A DNA stretch of 15,201 nucleotides from Alphaproteobacteria bacterium (GTDB lineage Bacteria > Pseudomonadota > Alphaproteobacteria > Micropepsales > Micropepsaceae): positions 1 to 15,201 of the forward strand of contig JAGWSK010000367.1 of the NCBI GenBank assembly GCA_028869355.1, given 5' to 3'. Each line of letters starts with the position of its first letter. Position 1 is the stretch's first letter. This document shows positions 5,966 to 13,212 of this stretch, piece by piece. The notes beneath the pieces were generated by a model, which saw only the letters and a list, made by a program, of their open reading frames with translations, did no database searches and was not told the DNA's origin. The position numbers were made by a program, and so were the translations under genes.

Positions 5966-7561
5966 ATGACGCGCTCACTGTTTCTGCTATCGGCCGCCGT
6001 ATTCTCAACCTTGCTGTCCGGCTGTGCCGGTCAGGTGCGGCCGGCCGCGCCGGTGGTGCGAGTCGCCCAGCTGCAGACAGGATCTGCTGTTGCCGGCGGT
6101 CAGATGACAATCACGCACAGCCTTGGTGCGCATGATCTCGCAGTGCTGAACCGGCTGAGCTGGGGCGTCACGCCGGCGCTTGCCGGGGAAGCCGGACGGG
6201 AAGGCATGACCGCATTCATTGCGGGCCAACTTCATCCGGGTAAGGACGATGGGCTGCCGCCGGAAATCGCGACCCGGATCGCGGGGCTGCGTATTTCGCA
6301 AATTCCCTCGCTCGATTTGGCTGAGGCCGTCGTCGAGGCGCGGCGCGGAATCCAGATGGTCCAGGATCCCGGCCAGAAGCAGGTGGCGCAGCGGCAATTG
6401 CAGCAGCAAATGACGGACCTGGGACGCGAAGCCCAGGAAAAATCGCTGCTCCTCGACCTCTACTCGCGAAACCAGCTGCTGCAGATGACCACCTGGTTCT
6501 GGATGAACCACTTCAATGTTTACCTGCCAAAAGCCGATATTCGCGTTTTTCTGGCCGACTATGAGGACACGGTCCGGGCGCAGGCGCTGGGAAGATTCCG
6601 CGATCTTCTGGCCGCAACCATGCATTCGCCGGCCATGCTGCTCTATCTCGACAATGCGCAGAATGCGGACAAGCGCATCAACGAAAACTATGCCCGCGAA
6701 ATCATGGAATTGCATACGCTGGGAATCAATGGCGGCTACACGCAAAAGGACGTTCAGGAACTGGCGCGCATCCTGACCGGACTCGGCGTCAATCAGAGGC
6801 GCATGCTGCCGAATGTGAGGCCGGCGTTGCGCGCCGATTATCAGCGGGCGGGCGCGTTCGAATTCAACCCCAACCGGCACGATTACGGCGATAAACTGTT
6901 TCTCGGGCGGGACATCCACGGCGGCGGTCCGGGCGAGATTCGACAAGCCATCGACATTCTGGCGAACAGCCCGGCGACTGCTCATTTCATTAGTCAGCAA
7001 TTGGCGACTTTCTTTGTTGCCGACGATCCGCCGCCGGCACTCGTCAACCGCATGGCCGATACCTTTGCCAAAACCGGGGGCGATATCGCCGCGGTGCTCG
7101 CCACCTGTTTTGCATCGCCTGAATTCGACGCTTCGCTGGGCGGGAAATTCAAGGACCCGATGCATTATGTTCTCTCGGCGGTACGCCTGGCCTATGGCGA
7201 CAAACCGGTTGTCAATGTGCAGCCGATCCGCAATTGGCTGAACCGCATGGCTGAGCCGCTCTACGGCCACGAAACGCCGGACGGCTATGCGATCACCCAG
7301 GCTTCGTGGTCGGGTCCCGGAGCGATGGCGACGCGTTTCGAAATCGCGCGGATCATCGGTTCGAGCAGCGCCGGTTTGTTCAAGCCGGAGGGCCAGGATG
7401 CCGCGGAGAGGCCGGCCTTCCCACAAATCCAGGGGCCGCTCTATTTCGACAGCATCAGACCGGCACTCGCGTCAAGCACGGCAAACGCGCTCAACCAGGC
7501 CGTATCACCGCAGGACTGGACCACTCTGTTCCTGTCCTCGCCGGACTTCATGCATTGGTAG
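5966..7561 (+). CDS. DUF1800 family lipoprotein
   Basis: A 531-residue DUF1800 protein. The chosen ATG gives a lipoprotein signal peptide with lipobox LLSGC (Cys20, followed by Ala, so outer-membrane sorting is expected). After a variable linker the domain begins near residue 54 (AHDLAVLNRLSWGVTP). It contains the hallmarks WFWMNHFNVY (177-186), NENYAREIMELHTLG (239-253) and GGYTQKDVQELARILTG (256-272), then HDYGDKLFLG, and ends with SSPDFMHW. Residues 130-160 are Gln-rich and probably helical. The function of DUF1800 is unknown; it is typically encoded beside DUF1501 proteins, as here, and the two probably work as a unit in the envelope. The next gene starts nine bases later, so the pair is cotranscribed. 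An upstream in-frame extension from 5786 is rejected because it would hide the signal peptide. Confidence 0.92.
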   Translation: MTRSLFLLSAAVFSTLLSGCAGQVRPAAPVVRVAQLQTGSAVAGGQMTITHSLGAHDLAVLNRLSWGVTPALAGEAGREGMTAFIAGQLHPGKDDGLPPEIATRIAGLRISQIPSLDLAEAVVEARRGIQMVQDPGQKQVAQRQLQQQMTDLGREAQEKSLLLDLYSRNQLLQMTTWFWMNHFNVYLPKADIRVFLADYEDTVRAQALGRFRDLLAATMHSPAMLLYLDNAQNADKRINENYAREIMELHTLGINGGYTQKDVQELARILTGLGVNQRRMLPNVRPALRADYQRAGAFEFNPNRHDYGDKLFLGRDIHGGGPGEIRQAIDILANSPATAHFISQQLATFFVADDPPPALVNRMADTFAKTGGDIAAVLATCFASPEFDASLGGKFKDPMHYVLSAVRLAYGDKPVVNVQPIRNWLNRMAEPLYGHETPDGYAITQASWSGPGAMATRFEIARIIGSSSAGLFKPEGQDAAERPAFPQIQGPLYFDSIRPALASSTANALNQAVSPQDWTTLFLSSPDFMHW

Positions 7562-7570
7562 GAGGATCGG

Positions 7571-8755
7571 ATGAACAGGCGTGAACTGCTGTTATCCGCG
7601 GCGGCATTTACCTCCGTGGTCCGCGCAGGAAGGCTCTATGCGGCGCCGGTGCAGCGGCGGCTGTTGATCGTGTTTATGCGCGGCGCCTATGACGCCGCCA
7701 ATGTGGTGCTGCCCGCGGCCAATGAGTTCTATTACCGCGCGCGTCCCAACATCGCGGTGCCGCGCCCGGGAACCGGTGACAACGCGGCGCTGCTGCTCGA
7801 CGAAGATTGGGCGATCCATCCGGCGCTCAAGGACAGTATTCTTCCGCTCTATGCCAAAAAGCAGGCAGCCTTCGTGCCATTTGCCGGAACTGACGACACC
7901 TCCCGCAGTCATTTCGAGACGCAGGACTCGATCGAGTTGGGCCAGGATATCAATGGCAGCCGGGATTTTCGCTCCGGATTCATGAGCCGGTTGGCATCGG
8001 TCCTGCAGGACAGGGTGTGGCCGATCTCATTTACCAGCCAGTTGCCGCTCATTTTCCGTGGACCGGCAGTCATTCCCAATATGTCGCTCAACACCGGGGC
8101 CAAGCCGGGAATCGATTCGCGTCAGGCGGCCCTGATCGCCAGCATGTACAGTCAAACCGACCTTGCCCCTGCCGTCAGTGAGGGGTTCCAGGTAGAGGAC
8201 GAAGTTTACAAATCGATTGCTGTGGAAATGCAGCAGGCCAGCCGCGGCGCAACGTCCGCCAAAGGATTCGAACTGGAAGCACGGCGAATCGCCCGGCTGA
8301 TGCGGGAGAAATACAATCTCGGCTTCGTTGATGTCGGCGGCTGGGACACACATGTCAACCAGGGTGGAGCATCCGGCTATCTCGCCAACCGCCTCTCGGA
8401 GCTCGGCAAGGGGCTCGCAGGCTTTGCCGATGAAATGGGTCCCGACTGGAAAAATACTGTCGTCGTGGCGATCAGCGAGTTCGGCCGTACCTTCCGCGAG
8501 AACGGCAATCGCGGCACGGACCACGGCCACGGCAGTGTCTATTGGGTTCTGGGCGGAAACATCAGAGGCGGCCGGCTCGCCGGCGATCAGGTCCGCGTTG
8601 TCGAGGAAACACTGTTCCAGAACCGCGATTTTGCCGTGCTGAACGAATATCGCGCCGTGCTTGGCGGTTTGTTCGCGCAGCTTTATGGCCTTGAAGGCGA
8701 TTCCCTGGACAAGGTGTTCCCGGGCGCCAAACCAAAGGACATCGGCATCGTTTAG
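7571..8755 (+). CDS. DUF1501 family protein, probable Tat substrate
   Basis: A 394-residue DUF1501 protein related to the alkaline-phosphatase/sulfatase fold. The N-terminus MNRRELLLSAAAF has twin arginines followed by a hydrophobic stretch and Ala-rich cleavage region near residue 25, suggesting Tat export. Conserved segments are FMRGAYDAANVV (35-46), SHFETQD (113-119), GGWDTH (256-261), SEFGRT (302-307) and GTDHGHG (315-321); the Asp and His residues in these are where the superfamily binds metals. The activity of DUF1501 proteins is not known. A strong AGGAGG (7560-7565) overlaps the stop of the DUF1800 gene and sits five bases before the ATG. The usual RGGxDGL motif reads RGAYDAA here, so if a residue there is catalytic it may be altered. 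Confidence 0.93.
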   Translation: MNRRELLLSAAAFTSVVRAGRLYAAPVQRRLLIVFMRGAYDAANVVLPAANEFYYRARPNIAVPRPGTGDNAALLLDEDWAIHPALKDSILPLYAKKQAAFVPFAGTDDTSRSHFETQDSIELGQDINGSRDFRSGFMSRLASVLQDRVWPISFTSQLPLIFRGPAVIPNMSLNTGAKPGIDSRQAALIASMYSQTDLAPAVSEGFQVEDEVYKSIAVEMQQASRGATSAKGFELEARRIARLMREKYNLGFVDVGGWDTHVNQGGASGYLANRLSELGKGLAGFADEMGPDWKNTVVVAISEFGRTFRENGNRGTDHGHGSVYWVLGGNIRGGRLAGDQVRVVEETLFQNRDFAVLNEYRAVLGGLFAQLYGLEGDSLDKVFPGAKPKDIGIV

Positions 8756-8847
8756 CGCCCGGCGACTGATTGCCACGATTTCAGTGTACCTTTGTGCGCT
8801 CCATCCGTTAGGAAAGCGGACAATGGAACCGGCGATAAATCACGCAC

Positions 8848-9369
8848 ATGGATAGTGGAGTAGGGGCGAGACGCGCGGGCTGGCTGATTGCTGCAGCCGC
8901 ACTCATTCTCGATCAGGCGACCAAGAACCTGTTGCTCTATGGCTATGACTTCGGGCGCATGGGACCACTGGCCCGGATTGTCGTCCTGCCATTTCTCGAT
9001 TTGGTCATGGTCTGGAACCGCGGTGTATCATACGGGCTGTTTCAGGCTGGCGGTCTTGCGGGTACGCTGATCCTTACCGCCTTTTCATTGATCGCTGTCG
9101 GCGTCCTCTCGTGGTGGCTTTCGCGTGCGGATCGCATCAGCCTCACCGCCGGTCTCGGGCTGATCATCGGCGGTGCGCTCGGAAACGTGATCGATCGGAT
9201 TCTCTACGGCGCGGTTGCGGATTTTTTCCACTTCCATGCCTTCGGCCACGACTGGTATGTGTTCAACGTGGCCGATGCGGCCATCACCATTGGTGTCATC
9301 GTGCTTCTGGTGGACGCGTTTTTGCGGCCCGAATCGGGACGCGAAGGAAGAAGGCGGTCGGGTACATGA
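8848..9369 (+). CDS. lspA: Lipoprotein signal peptidase (signal peptidase II)
   Basis: A 173-residue inner-membrane aspartic protease that cuts the signal peptide of prolipoproteins after the lipobox Cys has been acylated. Four hydrophobic segments are visible. Family motifs are DQATKN (22-27), WNRGVSYGLF (56-65), GGALGNVIDR (108-117), GAVADF (121-126) and FNVADAAITIG (139-149). Asp125 and Asp143 match the catalytic pair, with spacing close to that in other LspA proteins. The C-terminus is an Arg-rich cytoplasmic tail. The ATG at 8848 lacks a strong Shine-Dalgarno. The upstream neighbour is DUF1501, not the ileS that often precedes lspA. Its stop overlaps the next start (ATGA). Probable substrates encoded nearby are the DUF1800 protein, the BamF-like protein and the Tyr-rich peptide. 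Confidence 0.97.
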   Translation: MDSGVGARRAGWLIAAAALILDQATKNLLLYGYDFGRMGPLARIVVLPFLDLVMVWNRGVSYGLFQAGGLAGTLILTAFSLIAVGVLSWWLSRADRISLTAGLGLIIGGALGNVIDRILYGAVADFFHFHAFGHDWYVFNVADAAITIGVIVLLVDAFLRPESGREGRRRSGT

Positions 9370-9947
9370 GTTTGACGAGAGAAGGCGTTCGCACCAGGGC
9401 GGTATGGGTTGCCGCGGGCATGGCGGCCCTGTTGTTGCTGTCGGGTTGCCAAAGCATTCGCCAGGCCACCGGCGCCGAGAAGACGCCGCCCGACGAATTC
9501 ACTGTGTTGACAAAGTCACCGCTGGTCATTCCGCCGGATTTCAATTTGCGGCCGCCGCAGCCCGGAATAGCTTCCCGCAACGATCCGGACGCCGATGAGA
9601 CCGGGGCAAGTCTGGCGCTTCCGACGACATCGGCGGCGAACCTCGGCGCCACCTACAGCGACGGCGAGAAGCTGCTGCTGACCAAGACCAACGCGCTGTC
9701 CGTTGATCCCAATATCCGGAAGACGATCACCACCGATGTCGGACTGGAGGACCAGGGTCCAGGCTTTGCACAGAAAGTGCTGTTCCAGGGCGCCGATCCG
9801 CCCAAACCCGCCGCGCCAGCCGGCATGACCGCGCCCGCATCCGCGCCGGCCGCGACTCCCAATCCGGCACCCGCTGCCGCCCCCGCGGCAGAACCGGCGC
9901 CGCCACCGGCCGCAGCATCCATGCCGGTTCCTGCGGCCAAGCCCTGA
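9366..9947 (+). CDS. bamF: BamF-like DUF3035 outer-membrane lipoprotein
   Basis: A 193-residue lipoprotein with signal peptide and lipobox LSGC (Cys28, then Gln, predicting outer-membrane sorting). The DUF3035 signature DEFTVLTKSPLVIPPDF (43-59) followed by an LRPPQPG turn is clear. DUF3035 is the alphaproteobacterial BamF family, described as an accessory lipoprotein of the beta-barrel assembly machine. The domain ends near residue 144. The remaining about 49 residues are almost pure Ala/Pro, a disordered tail that may cross the peptidoglycan or act as a spacer. Its start overlaps the lspA stop by four bases (ATGA), so the lipoprotein is translated together with the peptidase that matures it. 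The M16 peptidase gene follows seven bases later. The symbol is given by family and context, not by experiment. Confidence 0.87.
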   Translation: MSLTREGVRTRAVWVAAGMAALLLLSGCQSIRQATGAEKTPPDEFTVLTKSPLVIPPDFNLRPPQPGIASRNDPDADETGASLALPTTSAANLGATYSDGEKLLLTKTNALSVDPNIRKTITTDVGLEDQGPGFAQKVLFQGADPPKPAAPAGMTAPASAPAATPNPAPAAAPAAEPAPPPAAASMPVPAAKP

Positions 9948-9954
9948 TGGGCTG

Positions 9955-11310
9955 ATGCCCGCGCGATTTCGGCGGCTATGGCGTACTGCGGTTGTCTGTG
10001 CCGCGCTAACCGCCATCCTGCCTGCGAACGCGTCCACGCCCGTACAGCAGGCCACGCAGAAGGCCGTTTCCTTTACCCTGAAGAATGGCTTGCGGCTGGT
10101 CGTGATCCCGGACCACCGGTCACCGGTGGTCACCCATATGGTGTGGTACCAAGTCGGCGCCGCCGACGATCCGCCCGGTCTTTCCGGAACCGCGCATTTC
10201 TTCGAGCATCTCATGTTCCGCGGCACCAGGACTGTGCCCAACGGCGAGTTGTCCAAGACGGTGTCGCGCAATGGCGGGCAGGACAATGCCCAGACATCAG
10301 ACGACTTCACAGTCTATTTCCAGCGCATTGCGAAGGAGCGGCTGCCGCTGATGATGCAGCTTGAGGCCGATCGCATGGTCAATCTCGACCTGTCGGAATC
10401 CAATCTGAACACCGAACGTCAAGTCGTGCTCGAAGAGCGTCACTTGCGCGTGGATTCCGAACCGCGGGCGCTGGCCGAAGAGCAGATGGAGGCAGCGCTT
10501 CATCTGTCCCATCCCTATGGCCGGCCGGTGATCGGGTGGGAAGCGGAGATCAAGCGTATCGGGCGAGCGGAGGCTCTGGATTTCTATCAGCACCATTATG
10601 CGCCCAACAATGCGATTGTCGTTGTCGCGGGCGATGTGAACCCCAATGATGTGTTGAAGCTGGCGCAGCAGAAATATGAGCCGGTTGCACCGCATACACT
10701 TGCACCGCGCACGAACGAGCCGGCGCCTCCGCGCCTGGCGCCCACGCGGCTGAACTTTGCCATTCCCGGCACCGATCTGCCGCAATGGATTCGCATCTAT
10801 CGCGTGCCGGGCTATATCGGCAGCCCGCGCGGTACAGCGGAAGCGCTCGAGGTCATGACGGCCATTCTTGGCGGCGGTTCAACCAGCCGGCTGTATCGGA
10901 CCCTTGTGGTCGACCGCAAACTCGCGGTCGATGTCAGCGCCAATTATGACGGGCATAATCGCGGCCCATCCGAGTTGATGATATCTGCGGTTCCGCGCCA
11001 AGGCGTCAGTTTTGCCACTCTCGAAGCGGCGGTCGATCAGGTACTCGCCGGGCTTGATCGCGCGCCGCCGGAAACCGGCGAATTCGACCGCGCCAAGACG
11101 CGGCTGGTCGCCAATTACACCTATCAACGCGACAACCAGTTTCTGCTGGCGCAGAATTATGGCCAGGGTCTGTCGATCGGCCTGACGATTGCGGATATTG
11201 AAGACTGGCCCAATCGCATTCGGTCGGTAAATGCGCCGGATGTGCGCAATGTGGCCCAGAAATACCTGATCCCCGGCGAATCCGTCACCGGACTTTTGCA
11301 GGCAAAATAA
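9955..11310 (+). CDS. Secreted M16-family zinc peptidase
   Basis: A 451-residue peptidase of the M16 (pitrilysin/processing peptidase) family, with an N-terminal signal peptide (residues 1-26, ending in PANA) that sends it to the periplasm. The inverted zinc motif HFFEH is at 81-85 (His81 and His85 bind zinc, Glu84 is the catalytic base), and the third ligand is Glu161 in VVLEERH, 76 residues on, as the family requires. The second, substrate-holding M16 domain runs from about 205 to the end, with GGGSTSRLYRTLV near 306-318. It probably degrades small peptides or processes exported proteins. M16B enzymes usually pair this active subunit with an inactive partner encoded next to it; no such gene follows here, as cysK comes in from the other strand 22 bases later. 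Confidence 0.95.
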   Translation: MPARFRRLWRTAVVCAALTAILPANASTPVQQATQKAVSFTLKNGLRLVVIPDHRSPVVTHMVWYQVGAADDPPGLSGTAHFFEHLMFRGTRTVPNGELSKTVSRNGGQDNAQTSDDFTVYFQRIAKERLPLMMQLEADRMVNLDLSESNLNTERQVVLEERHLRVDSEPRALAEEQMEAALHLSHPYGRPVIGWEAEIKRIGRAEALDFYQHHYAPNNAIVVVAGDVNPNDVLKLAQQKYEPVAPHTLAPRTNEPAPPRLAPTRLNFAIPGTDLPQWIRIYRVPGYIGSPRGTAEALEVMTAILGGGSTSRLYRTLVVDRKLAVDVSANYDGHNRGPSELMISAVPRQGVSFATLEAAVDQVLAGLDRAPPETGEFDRAKTRLVANYTYQRDNQFLLAQNYGQGLSIGLTIADIEDWPNRIRSVNAPDVRNVAQKYLIPGESVTGLLQAK

Positions 11311-11332
11311 TCACCGCCCCCTGTCTGCGCCA

Positions 11333-12334
11333 CTACAAGCCCTCGAACAGGGCGGTGGAAAGGTACCGCTCTGCGAATGACGGAATGATCGTCACGATCT
11401 GTTTTCCGGCCATCGCCGGGCGGGATCCGATTTCGAGTGCCGCGGCAATCGCGGCGCCCGAAGAAATCCCGCAGGGAATTCCTTCCAGGCGCGCCGCCTC
11501 GCGTGCGGTCTCAAACGCCGTTTCGTTCGAGATCGTGATGACTTCATCGATCACCGAGCGATCGAGCGTTTTGGGAATGAATCCGGCGCCAATGCCCTGA
11601 ATCGTGTGGGGCCCCGGCGCGCCTCCGGAAAGCACCGGACTGTCTTCCGGTTCGACGGCAATCATCCGGACCGATGGTTTGCGCGCTTTCAGCACCTGAC
11701 CCACTCCGGTCATGGTGCCGCCGGTGCCGACCGCGGAAATGACGGCATCTACGCCGCCTTTCGTGTCATTCCAGATTTCCTCCGCAGTGGTGCGTCGATG
11801 GATTTCGGGATTCGCGGGATTCTCGAATTGCTGCGGCATCACCGCGTCGGGATTGCCGCCCAGGATTTCATTGGCCCGCGCGATCGAACCATGCATGCCT
11901 TTTGCAGGATCGGTCAGTTCGAGTTCGGCGCCGAGCAGCGCCAGCATTTTGCGTCGCTCCACCGACATCGATTCCGGCATCACCAGAATCAGGCGATAGC
12001 CCCTGGCCGCCGCAACGAAAGCCAGCGCAATGCCGGTATTGCCGCTGGTGGGTTCGACAATCACGGATTTTCCCGGCCGGATGCGGCCATCACGTTCCAG
12101 AGCGTCAATCATCGCCACACCGATGCGGTCCTTGACACTGGCGATCGGATTGAAAAATTCCAGTTTGAACAGCAGGTCGGCCCTCACGCCGGCGGCGGCA
12201 GGCATGCGAACCATACGTACGAGCGGAGTGTCACCGATCGTTTCCGTAATGGAATTGTAGATCCGTCCACGGCCGGGTGAGTGCTGCGGGTCTTTGGCCA
12301 AATCGCTTCGGCGTTCAAATCGTGAAGTCGGCAT
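11333..12334 (-). CDS. cysK: Cysteine synthase A (O-acetylserine sulfhydrylase)
   Basis: A 333-residue PLP enzyme that makes L-cysteine from O-acetylserine and sulfide in the cytoplasm. Motifs are NPIASVKDR (62-70, Lys68 forms the PLP Schiff base), PTSGNTG (95-101), the PLP phosphate loop GTGGTMTGVG, and GISSGAA near the C-terminus. The catalytic core begins at RIYNSITETIG (residue 24 on). The roughly 23 residues before it are an extension beyond the usual CysK start and overlap the rrf2 gene by 20 bases; a TTG at residue 12 could give a shorter form, but neither start has a clear Shine-Dalgarno. It is the last gene of the coaBC–dut–rrf2–cysK chain, which links cysteine supply to CoA synthesis and to an Rrf2 regulator. 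Confidence 0.95.
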   Translation of the reverse strand: MPTSRFERRSDLAKDPQHSPGRGRIYNSITETIGDTPLVRMVRMPAAAGVRADLLFKLEFFNPIASVKDRIGVAMIDALERDGRIRPGKSVIVEPTSGNTGIALAFVAAARGYRLILVMPESMSVERRKMLALLGAELELTDPAKGMHGSIARANEILGGNPDAVMPQQFENPANPEIHRRTTAEEIWNDTKGGVDAVISAVGTGGTMTGVGQVLKARKPSVRMIAVEPEDSPVLSGGAPGPHTIQGIGAGFIPKTLDRSVIDEVITISNETAFETAREAARLEGIPCGISSGAAIAAALEIGSRPAMAGKQIVTIIPSFAERYLSTALFEGL

Positions 12335-12770
12335 CGCGCTTCTCGACGACGCCGGGCCCGAGGCTCAAGGCGCGTGCCTGCCGGCAGACATCTTCGATGG
12401 TCATGGCATCCAGCTTTTTCATCAGTTCTTCCTGCAGCGATGCGATCAGCGGCACAACGACTCTGCGCCCAAGGTCGGAACCGCCATCGAATTCCTCTTC
12501 ACTTTCATCGAAGCTCATCGCGATCCGCATAACTTCGCCGATGCTGATGCGCCGGCGTTCGCGCGCGAGCCTGTATCCGCCCCGCGGGCCGCGTACGCCC
12601 TTCAGTATTCCGGCGCGGACCAGGTGCTGCATCACTTGTTCGAGATAGCGCTGAGGCACGCCCTGCCGCGCGGTGATCTCTTTGGCCTGCACCGGTTCGG
12701 CGCGGGCGTTGTAGGCAATGTCGATGACAGCTTCGAGCGCAAGCAGGCTTTTGCGCGAAATCCTGAGCAT
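12315..12770 (-). CDS. Rrf2-family regulator without IscR cluster cysteines
   Basis: A 151-residue DNA-binding protein of the Rrf2 family. The winged helix-turn-helix covers about residues 1-75, with the family signature YLEQVMQHLVRAGIL (42-56) and GVRGPRGGYRLAR (58-70). IscR and NsrR hold an Fe-S cluster with three cysteines in the 90-110 region. Here that stretch is acidic (SFDESEEEFDGG) and has none; the only Cys is Cys129. This places it closer to cluster-free Rrf2 proteins such as the cysteine regulator CymR, which in Bacillus acts together with CysK. It starts one base after the dut stop and overlaps cysK by 20 bases. ATG 12770 is chosen because LRISRKSLLALEAV is the normal N-terminus; an in-frame extension up to 12860 overlaps dut and looks non-coding. 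Confidence 0.93.
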   Translation of the reverse strand: MLRISRKSLLALEAVIDIAYNARAEPVQAKEITARQGVPQRYLEQVMQHLVRAGILKGVRGPRGGYRLARERRRISIGEVMRIAMSFDESEEEFDGGSDLGRRVVVPLIASLQEELMKKLDAMTIEDVCRQARALSLGPGVVEKRDADFTI

Positions 12771-12771
12771 T

Positions 12772-13212
12772 TCAGCGCCCAATCCCGGTGGAACCAAAGC
12801 CGTCCGCCCCGCGCGTGGTTTCATCCAGCCGTGATGTTTCCTGCCATTCGGCCCGCACATGAGCGGCGATGACGAGTTGGGCGATTTTCATGCCGCGGGT
12901 GATGGAAAACTCCGCCTTCCCATGATTGATCAAAATCGCCGACACCTCGCCGCGGTAATCGGAATCGACCGTACCCGGAGCGTTGAGCACGGTCACTCCA
13001 TGGTGCAGCGCTAGTCCCGACCGCGGCCGGACCTGGGCCTCGTAACCTTCGGGAAGTGCCAGCGCGATACCGGTGGGAATCGCAGCGATGCCGCCCGGCG
13101 GTAGCGCAACCTCGCGATCGACCGCGGCCAGGAGGTCGAGGCCGGCCGAACCGGCGCTGGCATAGGCGGGCAAGGGCAGATCCGGCGTCAGCCGCTTCAC
13201 CGCTATTCTCAT
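12772..13212 (-). CDS. dut: dUTP diphosphatase (dUTPase)
   Basis: A 146-residue trimeric dUTPase that converts dUTP to dUMP and pyrophosphate, keeping uracil out of DNA and supplying dUMP for thymidylate synthesis. All five motifs are present: SAGLDLLA (22-29), RPRSGLA (62-68), GTVDSDYRGEV (80-90, with the uridine-binding Tyr86 and the active-site aspartates 83 and 85), RGMKIAQLV (106-114) and the C-terminal glycine-rich RGADGFGSTG (134-143) that closes over the nucleotide of a neighbouring subunit. Length and motif spacing are normal. The start overlaps the coaBC stop by four bases (ATGA), and the rrf2 start follows its stop by one base, so it is translated as part of the chain. The coaBC–dut pairing is common in bacteria. 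Confidence 0.97.
   Translation of the reverse strand: MRIAVKRLTPDLPLPAYASAGSAGLDLLAAVDREVALPPGGIAAIPTGIALALPEGYEAQVRPRSGLALHHGVTVLNAPGTVDSDYRGEVSAILINHGKAEFSITRGMKIAQLVIAAHVRAEWQETSRLDETTRGADGFGSTGIGR

Noticed and set aside
6005..7426. 473-codon open frame antisense to the DUF1800 gene
   Set aside because: Same reason: the plus strand shows lipobox and DUF1800 hallmarks, and the antisense product is His/Arg-rich without domains.
8823..8855. Ten-codon frame (MEPAINHAHG) overlapping the lspA start, a possible leader peptide
   Set aside because: It lacks a runs-of-one-amino-acid or arrest pattern and no alternative hairpins are visible nearby; likely chance.
11606..12280. 224-codon plus-strand frame opposite cysK
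   Set aside because: cysK has all PLP-enzyme motifs on the minus strand; the plus product has no recognisable features.
12771..12860. N-terminal extension of the Rrf2 gene overlapping dut
   Set aside because: The conserved Rrf2 start is at 12770, one base after the dut stop, and the extension has no family similarity.
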